Below, one piece after another: positions 55,481 to 63,412 of a stretch of DNA of 64,000 nt (positions are counted from its first letter, which is position 1; each line of letters starts with the position of its first letter). This DNA comes from JABWCE01 sp964617955. GTDB taxonomy: Bacteria; Bacteroidota; Bacteroidia; NS11-12g; UBA9320. A program made the position numbers and the translations under genes. Below the pieces are notes generated by a model. That model saw nothing but the letters and a program-made list of their open reading frames with translations. It did no database searches and was not told the origin of the DNA. Location: assembly GCA_964617955.1 (NCBI GenBank), contig CAZTXB010000013.1, positions 1-64,000 of the forward strand, in the 5' to 3' direction.

Positions 55481-56191
55481 TTAATTCTGCGGAGCACCCG
55501 CATCTATCCACTTTTTTATTTGTTTTAAATTACAATCGCTTAATTTGGTGGTGCTATTTGGCATAGCTTTTTGTGGGCCTGAAAGGTGATTTACCGCATT
55601 CCATAGCCTGCCATCATTGATAACAGATTTTACCCCCGAATAGTTTGTAAGGGTGACTCCACCGCTACCGCTTGTTCCATGGCAGGAGTAACAATAGGTG
55701 TCGAGAATTCCGGTAATGGTTTTCGAATAGGTCACAGTTAGGGTATCGCATGGAAGTAACATGTCCCCACATTTTAAATTTTTAGCTCCCTGATCGATCC
55801 ACCGTTTGATCATGGCTATTTTATCGTCAGGCATTTTTCCCGATGGAGGCATTTGATCACTTTGTCCGGTAACAGCTCTGTACATCTTAGAATTTGTAGA
55901 ATTACCGGCCTTTACGCTTCCCGTAGCCATCACATCAGAATAGCTATTTAGATTTACCCCATCCGCCGGAGAATTTCCATTGTGACATCCACTTCCGTAG
56001 CAATAATCTTTAAAAATGGTTTGTACATCCTTTTCAAAATAGGCGGTATCCGGACTGCAGGGTTTTTTAGCATTGTTATTTTGAGAGGTATCTATGGGTA
56101 CTATATTTTCATCCGGCTGGTGCTTACAGGAATAAAAACCACTAAGGGCTGCGAAGAAAGCCAAAATTAAAGTAAAAATTTTCCTCATCAT
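55481..56191 (-). CDS. Two-domain c-type cytochrome-like lipoprotein with a CX4CH site
   Basis: 236 residues. Lipobox Cys 21 (GFYSC). Domain 1 has CYGSGCH near residue 64, a CX4CH haem-binding form, followed by KIAMIKRWIDQGAKN; domain 2 has the normal CYSCH near residue 170, followed by LKQIKKWIDAGAPQN. Both domains share the layout of the 130-residue neighbour, so the three units arose by duplication. Probably a diheme electron-transfer protein at the cell envelope. First haem protein of the cluster after the beta-barrel gene at 56256. Confidence 0.85.
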   Translation of the reverse strand: MMRKIFTLILAFFAALSGFYSCKHQPDENIVPIDTSQNNNAKKPCSPDTAYFEKDVQTIFKDYCYGSGCHNGNSPADGVNLNSYSDVMATGSVKAGNSTNSKMYRAVTGQSDQMPPSGKMPDDKIAMIKRWIDQGAKNLKCGDMLLPCDTLTVTYSKTITGILDTYCYSCHGTSGSGGVTLTNYSGVKSVINDGRLWNAVNHLSGPQKAMPNSTTKLSDCNLKQIKKWIDAGAPQN

Positions 56192-56255
56192 GCAAAAATA
56201 GTTGCTGTCGGGATATAATTTTGTTGATTTACATCAATTTTCTGACATAATTTGA

Positions 56256-57191
56256 TTAGAGGGTATAGTACAAGCCACTTAACAACACCAGTGCGCGCGT
56301 TAGCCCATCAGGCCTACTTTCTCTTACAATCAAAGGAGTGGCAGCAGTCGCCATAATTTCAAGTCTTGGGTTAATTTTATAATAAACCGAAGTATTAAAA
56401 TTAAGCGTCAAGCCGGCAGAGCCTTTCAAGGCCATGCTATTGGATTTTTTTTGATCGGCTTCGTCATTTCCTAAATGATAAATAGGCAAAAAGCCGAGAT
56501 TGATCATGGTGTGTTTTATTTTGAATTGCTTGTCTATTCTCAGCATGAGGTCGCCTTTTCTTTTTAAGTTCGCCGACAAGAAATAATTTTCCTCATCCTT
56601 AAGATTTTTATTTTTTGCAAGGGTTTGAAAAGCCAAGGAATCAAACCCGTTTTGGTTGCGGTTAAAAATCGGATTTTGAATGCCTAATGAAACGCTCCAG
56701 CTGCCGGCAAAATTAAGCTTTGCACCGACAATAAGGTCGGTGGTTCCAAGGCTCAATTGATAGGGCATGGGCAAGCCAATATTATCTTTATTAAAGGAGG
56801 AGGTGCCTGTGGCAATTCGGGTACCGATCACAAAACTCACAGGGGTATTCCATTTTTTAAGAGTTTTCCATTGGTAGTTATAGGTTAAAATGACGTCACC
56901 AAGTCCACTGTTGTTTCCAAGCTCACCCTTTATGATATGGGCGGGAATTTTTATTTGAATCTGACTTTTTTCCGAAACTTTGATAGATGGCTCGAACTGA
57001 GGCGTTAGGTAGGTGGTTCCCTGTTCTCCAACCGCAAACCCAAGCGTAAACCCAAGGACGTTTTTAATGGAGTCGGACTGGCCTGATGGTTTCAGGCTTC
57101 CTGCTGTGCAAAACCCGGCATCGCTGCACCCCTGTGCAATCAGAAAATGGGTGGAAAGTAAAGACCAAAAAATAAGAAATACTTTTTTCAT
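56256..57191 (-). CDS. Hypothetical outer-membrane transporter-like beta-barrel protein
   Basis: 311 residues with a signal peptide (MKKVFLIFWSLLSTHFLIAQ). Numerous beta-strands of barrel type (GDVILTYNYQWKTLKKWN, VSFVIGTRIATGTSSFN, YQLSLGTTDLIVGAKLNFAG) and an end in YYTL resemble the phenol/MetA-pathway outer-membrane transporter-like family. An unpaired Cys near the mature N-terminus is notable (CSDAGFCTAGS). It is the first gene of the haem c/YceI cluster or a neighbour to it; the 64-bp gap leaves that open. Separated from ppk2 by 9 bp on the same strand. Confidence 0.72.
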   Translation of the reverse strand: MKKVFLIFWSLLSTHFLIAQGCSDAGFCTAGSLKPSGQSDSIKNVLGFTLGFAVGEQGTTYLTPQFEPSIKVSEKSQIQIKIPAHIIKGELGNNSGLGDVILTYNYQWKTLKKWNTPVSFVIGTRIATGTSSFNKDNIGLPMPYQLSLGTTDLIVGAKLNFAGSWSVSLGIQNPIFNRNQNGFDSLAFQTLAKNKNLKDEENYFLSANLKRKGDLMLRIDKQFKIKHTMINLGFLPIYHLGNDEADQKKSNSMALKGSAGLTLNFNTSVYYKINPRLEIMATAATPLIVRESRPDGLTRALVLLSGLYYTL

Positions 57192-57200
57192 AGGATGGTA

Positions 57201-58097
57201 TTAGGTGTTGTTTAAAATTTTTAATGCTTCTTGCAATTCAGCTTTTTCTGTTTCGCTTGTTTCCGGAAATTTCAAATTAAGCTCCTGCAACCTATTCAAT
57301 ATGATATCGCAAACGGCAGTGCGCATAAACCACTTGTTATCGGCAGGTATAACATACCATGGCGACTTTTCGGTGGCGGTTTCTCTAATGGCTTGTTCGT
57401 AGCAATTCATATATTGATCCCAAAATCCACTTTCTTTGAGATCGGAAAACTGAAATTTCCAATTCTTATCAGGTTCATTTATTCTATCTAAAAAGCGTTT
57501 CTTTTGTTCCCCTTTAGATACGTTTAAAAAGAACTTAAGGATTAGGTAGCCATTTTCGGTGAGATGTTTTTCAAAATTTCGAATGGATTCGTATCGTCGC
57601 TCCCAAAATTTTTCGTTTAGCTTATCAGTGCTGTCAAGACCCGGAATGGTTTGACCCACAATTATTTCCGGGTGTACTTTGGCAACGAGCACTTCTTCAT
57701 AGTAGGACCGATTAAAAATTCCAATCATGCCTCGCTCAGGCAGAGCTACGGTGGTTCGCCAAAGATAATCATGACTCAACTCCTTTTCTGAAGGGCGTTT
57801 AAAGGAGGTAATGACGCATCCTTGAGGGTTAATCCCTTTTAAAACGTGCTTGATGGTGCTGTCTTTGCCGGCTGCATCCATGGCCTGAAAAATTATCAGA
57901 ATGCTGTGTTTATCTCCGGCAAAAAGTTTTTCCTGTAGTTTGGATAGTTTTTCAATGTCCTCCTCCAATTTATTTTCGGCGTCATCTTCATCGTCAAAAT
58001 CAGCGGTGTAGTCTGTTTTGTAGTCATCGATTTTAAACGATTTTCCATCAGAAACTAATATTTTTTTGTCGAGATGAAAATTTTCTTTTTGCCCCAT
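57201..58097 (-). CDS. PPK2 family polyphosphate kinase
   Basis: 298 residues, a single-domain PPK2. Walker A in FQAMDAAGKDSTIKH at about 70-84, the catalytic lid region KRPSEKELSHDYLWR, and Walker B in FNRSYYEEVLVAK. It transfers phosphate between polyphosphate and a nucleoside mono- or diphosphate; class I-III cannot be fixed by eye. A phosphate-related porin is at 44614 but no genomic link is seen. Confidence 0.92.
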   Translation of the reverse strand: MGQKENFHLDKKILVSDGKSFKIDDYKTDYTADFDDEDDAENKLEEDIEKLSKLQEKLFAGDKHSILIIFQAMDAAGKDSTIKHVLKGINPQGCVITSFKRPSEKELSHDYLWRTTVALPERGMIGIFNRSYYEEVLVAKVHPEIIVGQTIPGLDSTDKLNEKFWERRYESIRNFEKHLTENGYLILKFFLNVSKGEQKKRFLDRINEPDKNWKFQFSDLKESGFWDQYMNCYEQAIRETATEKSPWYVIPADNKWFMRTAVCDIILNRLQELNLKFPETSETEKAELQEALKILNNT

Positions 58098-58410
58098 GCA
58101 GATTCAAAAGTAGCTATTTTCAATCAAAGATTAAAGATAACTACTGCTTGGGTTTTGAAATTCTTACCTAAAAGGGAATCTTGAAGCTTTTCTTAAAAAT
58201 CAATATCCAGAACCGCCTATTTACTTAAAAGGCGTTCATTAGGGCATGAGGTTATTCTGTTGGCAGAGCCTACATTTTTATGCTCAAGCCAGCGGTAGAC
58301 AAACCAGAGGATAAATCAAGATAGACGCCTACTTTTTTATTTACATGGTATCTTGCACCCAAATGAGAACATTTACTTTTCTTATGATGTCTCTAAATAG
58401 ACAGAATAAA
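58098..58410. other. Intergenic region between ppk2 and the tmRNA terminator
   Basis: About 310 bp. No open frame with coding features, no tRNA, and no clear repeat. It holds the ppk2 promoter on the minus strand, but I see no strong TAnnTTTG element. Confidence 0.5.
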
Positions 58411-58458
58411 CATAAAAAAAACCGTAAAGGACTATTTATTAGCCTTTTACGGTTTTTA
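58411..58458 (-). terminator. Rho-independent terminator of tmRNA
   Basis: Hairpin with arms at 58421-58430 and 58443-58453 (ACCGTAAAAGG / CCTTTACGGT on the minus strand, one bulge), followed on that strand by seven T, 5 nt beyond the tmRNA 3' end. Confidence 0.8.
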
Positions 58459-58462
58459 ATTG

Positions 58463-58828
58463 TGGAGTTGCGGGGAGTCGAACCCCGGTCCGGCGAAGGA
58501 ATTGATTGCGCTTTCTACATGTTTAATGACAATTGATTTTAGGGAAAAAGCCGGTTTGTCATGAGCCAACTTTTAACTTAGCCTGCGTATTAATCTTTTG
58601 GGTTGGCAGACATGGCCCTCAGATTCCCCGTCATTTCGACCACCTTTGACCCTGCCGGTCGGGGAGTAGGCAGGAAGATGGATGACATTTGCTTAATCCT
58701 AGATTAGGCAGCCATTGCGAAAGAATTATCGCCTGTTATGTTTTGAACCTTCTGATTAAAGAGCTACTGGTACAAGTCTCTACATGCTTACACACCAATT
58801 GCACAACCCGTCAAATCCGGTCAACCCC
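58463..58828 (-). ncRNA. ssrA: tmRNA (transfer-messenger RNA)
   Basis: 366 nt. The ends form a tRNA-like acceptor (GGGGTTG with CAACTCC plus discriminator A; CCA not encoded) and the T arm GGGGTTCGACTCCCC. The tag reading frame at 58704-58733 on the minus strand ends GDNSFAMAA-stop, a plausible SsrA degradation tag. With SmpB it rescues stalled ribosomes and tags the nascent protein for proteolysis. Its promoter is at 58839-58872 and its terminator at 58411-58458. Confidence 0.93.
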
Positions 58829-58838
58829 AATTGGTATA

Positions 58839-58872
58839 CAAAGATAAGCACAAAGAGGCATGGTTCCTCAAA
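58839..58872 (-). promoter_or_regulatory. tmRNA promoter, TTTG-N22-TATCTTTG
   Basis: On the minus strand TTTG (58869-58872) and TATCTTTG (58839-58846), with 22 bp between, sit 10 bp before the mature tmRNA 5' end. Confidence 0.65.
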
Positions 58873-58968
58873 GGCTCTGTCATAATTCTTTTATTTTTGA
58901 ATGCTTCAACTGTTTTTGATAAACTCATTCTAAACCAATTCTCTGGTTGAAATGCTTATTTTCGCAAC

Positions 58969-60180
58969 ATGATCATCTATGGATTGCTCCGAGAAGAGAA
59001 ACAGCCGCCGGACAGACGCGTGGCTTTTACTCCGGATCAATGTGCCGACATAAAAGCCAAAAATAAATTTGTAGACATTCTGGTGCAATCGTCGGAGCAT
59101 AGGATTTTTACTGACGAAGAATATATGAATAAGGGTATCAGTGTGGTAGAGAACATGACCTCTTGTGATATATTATTTGGCATCAAGGAAGTGCCGGCTG
59201 AAAAGTTAATCCACCACAAAACCTATCTCTTTTTCTCTCATACCATCAAAAAGCAAAGCCATAACCAGGCAATGTTTAAAGCCATTTTAAACAAAAAAAT
59301 TAAAATGGTGGATTACGAATGCCTCACCTGGAAAAATGGGGCCAGAGTTTTAGGATTCGGCCGATTTGCAGGTTTGGTTGGCGCATATGAAACCCTGAGG
59401 GCCTGGGGTATCAGAAAAAGTTTATTCCATACTATCCCTGCCTATGAATGCAAGCATTATGAGGAAATGAAGGGTATCCTGAATTCAATTTCCAGAGTTT
59501 TTAGAGAAGGAAAGTACCGTTTGGTGGTAACAGGGAGCGGTCGAGTATCATCAGGGGTAATTGAAGTCATGAGTGCCCTGAACCTGAAAAAAGTAAGTCC
59601 TGAAGATTTTTTAAATGGCGATTTTACAGAGTCGGTATTTTGTCAATTGGATATTGGCCACCTTTACGAAAATAAAAATGGAGGAGCTTTTGACCATGAC
59701 CACTTTTTTAAAAATCACAACCAATATCAGTCGTTGTTTGCTCCTTATACTAAAAAAACGGATATTTTAATTAATGGGGTTTATTGGGACAGCGAGCTAC
59801 CCCGACATTTTGAAGCCGAGGATACCCGCGCTAAGGATTTTAAAATAAAGCTCATTGGAGATATCAGCTGTGATATTAATGGCTCAGTGCCCATAACCAT
59901 TCGGGAAACAGAAAGTCATAGTCCTGTATTTGGCTGGAATCCTCAATTGCAGCAAGAATGTGAGCCATTTCTAGAGCATGGAATTGACGTTTTGGCGGTC
60001 CCGAATTTGCCCAGTGAATTGCCTGCTGACGCTTCCAAGGCATTCGGTGAAGACTTGCAAAAATATATTTTGCCCGAATTGATTAAGCCCGATAGTGTAA
60101 TGATTAAAAATGCAACACTGTGCGAGAATGGTCGTCTATTGGAAAATCATGCCTTCCTTGAGGATTACGCCTTTGATTGA
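58969..60180 (+). CDS. Saccharopine dehydrogenase/alanine dehydrogenase-like enzyme
   Basis: 403 residues. The N-terminal AlaDH/PNT-like domain begins MIIYGLLREEKQPPDRRVAF and includes FFSHTIKKQSHNQAMF and VDYECLTWKNGARVLGFGRF, matching saccharopine dehydrogenase (lysine-forming, LYS1-like) sequences; the nucleotide loop is VVTGSGRVSSGVIEV. DISCDINGSVPITIRET is the matching late segment. In bacteria such proteins are often of undetermined substrate, possibly lysine or another amino acid. Its stop is 8 bp before the PAP2 start, on the same strand. Confidence 0.85.
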   Translation: MIIYGLLREEKQPPDRRVAFTPDQCADIKAKNKFVDILVQSSEHRIFTDEEYMNKGISVVENMTSCDILFGIKEVPAEKLIHHKTYLFFSHTIKKQSHNQAMFKAILNKKIKMVDYECLTWKNGARVLGFGRFAGLVGAYETLRAWGIRKSLFHTIPAYECKHYEEMKGILNSISRVFREGKYRLVVTGSGRVSSGVIEVMSALNLKKVSPEDFLNGDFTESVFCQLDIGHLYENKNGGAFDHDHFFKNHNQYQSLFAPYTKKTDILINGVYWDSELPRHFEAEDTRAKDFKIKLIGDISCDINGSVPITIRETESHSPVFGWNPQLQQECEPFLEHGIDVLAVPNLPSELPADASKAFGEDLQKYILPELIKPDSVMIKNATLCENGRLLENHAFLEDYAFD

Positions 60181-60188
60181 AAAAAACC

Positions 60189-60767
60189 ATGCGCCGATTA
60201 TTTGTTCTCATTCTCCTTACTTTTTGGCTTTTTGCGGCAAATGCTCAAAGTATTGACCTTAGGTTATTGCAGAGCATCAACTCTCCAAGCCCCCGGCATG
60301 ATAAATTTTGGATAGGTATAAGCCAAAGTGCAATCCCTGTTTCAATTGCCACACCCCTGTGTTTTTATATTTTGGGCCAATCGAAGCATTGGCCGGAAGG
60401 CAAAAATAAAGCATTTGTAGCGGCGGGATCCCTTGCCATCAATAGCATGATTACCTTTGGACTGAAGTACAGTATTCAAAGAGAAAGACCCTATGTAACG
60501 CATCAGGATATTTTCAAAGAAACAAAAACAGGACCTTATTCCTTTCCTTCAGGTCATAGCTCCTTGGCCTTTGCCACGGCCACAAACCTCAGCCTGGCTT
60601 ACCCAAAATGGTATGTGGCCTTGCCGGCATATTTATGGGCCGGGTCGGTGGGATATAGTCGTATGCATTTGGGTGTGCATTACCCAAGCGATGTTTTGGC
60701 AGGTGCTTTGGTTGGATGCCTCAGCGGATTTTTAGCTCATAAAATGAACCAAAAAATGATGAAGTAA
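60189..60767 (+). CDS. PAP2 family phosphatase
   Basis: 192 residues from the ATG at 60189; the frame is open 4 codons earlier, overlapping the previous stop. A signal peptide (LFVLILLTFWLFAANA) or first helix precedes about five transmembrane segments. The three phosphatase motifs are complete: KYSIQRERPY, SFPSGHSSLAFA and YSRMHLGVHYPSDVLAG. It would dephosphorylate undecaprenyl-diphosphate, phosphatidate or a similar lipid at the membrane outer face. Likely co-transcribed with the preceding enzyme gene. Confidence 0.92.
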   Translation: MRRLFVLILLTFWLFAANAQSIDLRLLQSINSPSPRHDKFWIGISQSAIPVSIATPLCFYILGQSKHWPEGKNKAFVAAGSLAINSMITFGLKYSIQRERPYVTHQDIFKETKTGPYSFPSGHSSLAFATATNLSLAYPKWYVALPAYLWAGSVGYSRMHLGVHYPSDVLAGALVGCLSGFLAHKMNQKMMK

Positions 60768-61000
60768 GGTTTTACAAGCAAATGAACCGTGCTAAATGCT
60801 TATGAAACAAGGCCTATCTAAAAACTTTAAAATGTTTACTGCAAATATTTTGCAAGCGTTACACAGTATCTTACTAAAATAATGAAATGCATTATGGGTT
60901 CCGAGCGAAGCGTTTTTATGACAAGCCAAAACGCAAGAGCACCCATCTCGGAGAGGGTAAATTTGTCAAAAGTTAAACCGAGGTCCTAAAAGTATTGTGG
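60768..61000. other. Intergenic region with a potential pseudoknot-like repeat set
   Basis: No gene seen. At 60894-60905 the adjacent blocks ATGGGT and TCCGAG are complemented downstream by ACCCAT (60941-60946) and CTCGGA (60947-60952), with a small hairpin GCGTTTT/AAAACGC inside. This order would give an H-type pseudoknot; see findings. May be chance. Confidence 0.35.
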
Positions 61001-61042
61001 CATAAAAAAAACCGTCAAAGCTTTCACTTGACGGTTTTTTTA
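61001..61042 (-). terminator. Rho-independent terminator of the small Cys-rich protein gene
   Basis: Perfect stem AACCGTCAA/TTGACGGTT (61010-61018 with 61028-61036) and T tracts on both sides. It is bidirectional in form and lies 18 bp beyond the stop of the minus-strand gene at 61060. Confidence 0.85.
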
Positions 61043-61059
61043 TGAAAGTAAATTTTCGA

Positions 61060-61305
61060 TTATTCTCCTTTTGGAGTTTCGGTGGTTTTCTTCTTGCAGC
61101 AAGATGATCCTTCCTTTGAACACCCTTTTTTAACTGTAGTTGTTGAAGTCGCTTCACTCTTACAGCATTTTTTCTTTTTCTTTTTGGCTTTTTTAGGCTC
61201 TTCGTGTTTTACGATGCTGGTTTTATTGTAGGTAATGGCTGCCACTGCATCTGATGCAATCATACCACCTATAACCATGGCCAATACTAATACTAATTTT
61301 TTCAT
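61060..61305 (-). CDS. Small secreted Cys/Lys-rich protein
   Basis: 81 residues: signal peptide (MKKLVLVLAMVIGGMIASDA, cleavage near AVAA), then a low-complexity tail alternating Lys runs with Cys pairs (KKKKKKCCKSE, GCSKEGSSCCKKK). Five Cys occur in CC-x(n)-C-x(n)-CC order. It may bind metals or cell-wall components, but no homologue is recognised. It has its own -7 element (61326-61333) and a strong terminator, which argues that it is a real, independently expressed gene. Confidence 0.65.
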   Translation of the reverse strand: MKKLVLVLAMVIGGMIASDAVAAITYNKTSIVKHEEPKKAKKKKKKCCKSEATSTTTVKKGCSKEGSSCCKKKTTETPKGE

Positions 61306-61325
61306 TTTCTTGATGATTTATACTA

Positions 61326-61333
61326 CAAAGTTA
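61326..61333 (-). promoter_or_regulatory. -7 element TAACTTTG of the small Cys-rich protein gene
   Basis: TAACTTTG on the minus strand, 20 nt before the ATG at 61305. Lies in the 34-bp gap after psd. Confidence 0.45.
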
Positions 61334-61339
61334 ATTTAC

Positions 61340-61996
61340 TTAGTTCAATTCTGCAATAATGCTTTGTCCTCCTTTGGTCTTTTCGCCCAATTTAACGTTA
61401 AGTTTAGCATTTAATGGGACGAAAACATCCACTCGTGACCCAAATTTGATAAAACCCATTTCTTTGGACTGTTCAACAATTTGGCCTTCTTTCACATACC
61501 AGCAAATTCTTCGCGCCAATGCACCTGCAATTTGTCGGAATAGGATTTGTTGACCATAGGCCTTTTCGATTACGGTTGTGGTGCGTTCATTTAACTCACT
61601 CGACTTTGGATGCCAGGCCACAAGATACTTACCGGGATGGTATTTAAAATATTTAACTTTCCCAGCCACAGGGTTTCGGTTCACGTGCACATTCAGAGGC
61701 GACATGAAGATTGAAATCTGCATGCATTCGGCATACAAAAATTCTTTTTCAAAAACTTTCTCAATCACCACCACTTTGCCATCGGCAGGGGCAACCACTG
61801 CATTTTCACTTTGGGTTAGTTTGCGAATGGGATTTCTGAAAAATTGAAGTACAATGATAAAAATGAGCAAAGAAAAAATTACGATGGTGTTCTTTACAAA
61901 GTCATTGGATATATAGCGGTCCGATAAAAAATTAATGCCTATCAGGACAATAGACGCTATGAAAATGGTAGCAAAACCTTCGCGATGCAGTAACAT
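61340..61996 (-). CDS. psd: Phosphatidylserine decarboxylase family protein
   Basis: 218 residues, the short single-chain form. Two N-terminal transmembrane helices precede the catalytic domain with VVAPADGKVVVIEKVF, ISIFMSPLNVHVNRNPVAG and the C-terminal FGSRVDVFVP, whose Gly-Ser is the self-cleavage site giving the pyruvoyl cofactor. It makes phosphatidylethanolamine from phosphatidylserine. The first codon overlaps the gdhA stop by one base; with cdsA upstream, phospholipid synthesis genes are grouped here. Confidence 0.92.
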   Translation of the reverse strand: MLLHREGFATIFIASIVLIGINFLSDRYISNDFVKNTIVIFSLLIFIIVLQFFRNPIRKLTQSENAVVAPADGKVVVIEKVFEKEFLYAECMQISIFMSPLNVHVNRNPVAGKVKYFKYHPGKYLVAWHPKSSELNERTTTVIEKAYGQQILFRQIAGALARRICWYVKEGQIVEQSKEMGFIKFGSRVDVFVPLNAKLNVKLGEKTKGGQSIIAELN

Positions 61997-63255
61997 TATA
62001 ATACGCCTCTTAACCTTTGTGTACTTGCCACTTTATCGATGGCCACTATATAGGCAGCGGTTCTCATACTCACATTGTATTTCATGGCGGCATTGTATAC
62101 CACATCAAAGGCCTGTTTCATGACCCTGTCGGCCCTTCTGTTCACCCGTTCTTCTGTCCAATAATAACCCAGGCGGTTCTGTACCCATTCAAAATACGAA
62201 ACGCTTACACCTCCGGCATTGGCAAGGATATCGGGAACTATATTCACATTTTTGTCGAGTAAAATATTATCGGCATTGCTCGCAATAGGTCCGTTGGCGC
62301 CTTCTACCACCAATTTGGCTTTAATGGCATGGGCGTTATCTTCGGTAATCTGATCTTCCATAGCAGCAGGAATCAATACATCTACTCCTAAGGTTAAAAG
62401 CTCATCATTGGTAATCTTATCGGCGTTAAATCCTTCTAAGGTTCCATTGTTTTTTGAAACGTAATCAATGGCATCTTCTATATCAATTCCGTCCTTTTTA
62501 TAATACCCCCCTGTAACATCGGATATAGCCACAATTTTCAAACCCTGCATGGCGATAAGTTTGGCTGATATCGAACCAACATTTCCAAAACCCTGAACAG
62601 CACATGTGCTATTTTGAGGGTCCATTTTTAATTTGGCCATGGCACTTCTGGTCGAAACCATAACACCACGTCCTGTAGCCTCAACACGGCCTAAAGAACC
62701 TCCTAAAATTAAGGGTTTTCCGGTGACCACAGCCGGGCTCGAGATTCCTTTAATTTTTGAGTATTCATCCATGATCCAGGCCATGGTTTGCTGATTTGTT
62801 CCCATATCGGGTGCCGGAATATCGCGGTCGGGGCCAAACACATCTTGCATGGCCGCGGTATAACAGCGGGTTAATCTTTCTAGCTCGCCGGCGCTCATAT
62901 TCCGAGGATCGCACTTGATTCCTCCTTTGGCGCCACCATATGGGATTCCTACCACTGCGCACTTCCAAGTCATCCAGGCAGCTAAGGCCTTTACCTCATC
63001 AAGCGTTACATTCATCGAATAACGAATGCCTCCTTTGCTGGGCCCCATACTTGCGGAATGCACAACCCTGATGCCTTCAAAAACTTTAAGTTTGCCATTG
63101 TCGAGGGTAACCGGTAAACTTACAATGACTACCTTCTGCGGATTGATCAACATATCGTAAGTCATTTGATCAAGCCCTAAAATGTCTGCGGCATTTTTAA
63201 ATCGCTCCTTCATTGAATCCAGTGGATTCAAATGCTCCTGAATCTTAGCATTCAT
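61996..63255 (-). CDS. gdhA: Glu/Leu/Phe/Val dehydrogenase (probable glutamate dehydrogenase)
   Basis: 419 residues. The substrate/catalytic segment KCAVVGIPYGGAKGGI with its two Lys, MGPSKGGIRYSMNV, the coenzyme-binding VQGFGNVGSISAKLIA, and the C-terminal ANAGGVSVSYFEWVQN are all present. It reversibly deaminates glutamate to 2-oxoglutarate; the NAD/NADP preference is not determined here. Located between cdsA and psd on the minus strand, overlapping psd by one base. Confidence 0.93.
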   Translation of the reverse strand: MNAKIQEHLNPLDSMKERFKNAADILGLDQMTYDMLINPQKVVIVSLPVTLDNGKLKVFEGIRVVHSASMGPSKGGIRYSMNVTLDEVKALAAWMTWKCAVVGIPYGGAKGGIKCDPRNMSAGELERLTRCYTAAMQDVFGPDRDIPAPDMGTNQQTMAWIMDEYSKIKGISSPAVVTGKPLILGGSLGRVEATGRGVMVSTRSAMAKLKMDPQNSTCAVQGFGNVGSISAKLIAMQGLKIVAISDVTGGYYKKDGIDIEDAIDYVSKNNGTLEGFNADKITNDELLTLGVDVLIPAAMEDQITEDNAHAIKAKLVVEGANGPIASNADNILLDKNVNIVPDILANAGGVSVSYFEWVQNRLGYYWTEERVNRRADRVMKQAFDVVYNAAMKYNVSMRTAAYIVAIDKVASTQRLRGVL

Positions 63256-63412
63256 TGCTTATTAAATTTTAGTTCTGGTTTTAAAATGAGGCGCAAAGCT
63301 AATGAATTTTATGTGAAGGCAATACAATTTTAAGGATTCATTAGCAATGGAAAAGCTGCTTAGCCCATGCCTTTTAGAAAATCCTCAAACAGCTCCTTAA
63401 TCGAGTCTGTTT

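Noticed and set aside
58345..58536. A 63-residue frame on the plus strand
   Set aside because: It crosses the tmRNA terminator and tmRNA 3' end, so it is non-coding.
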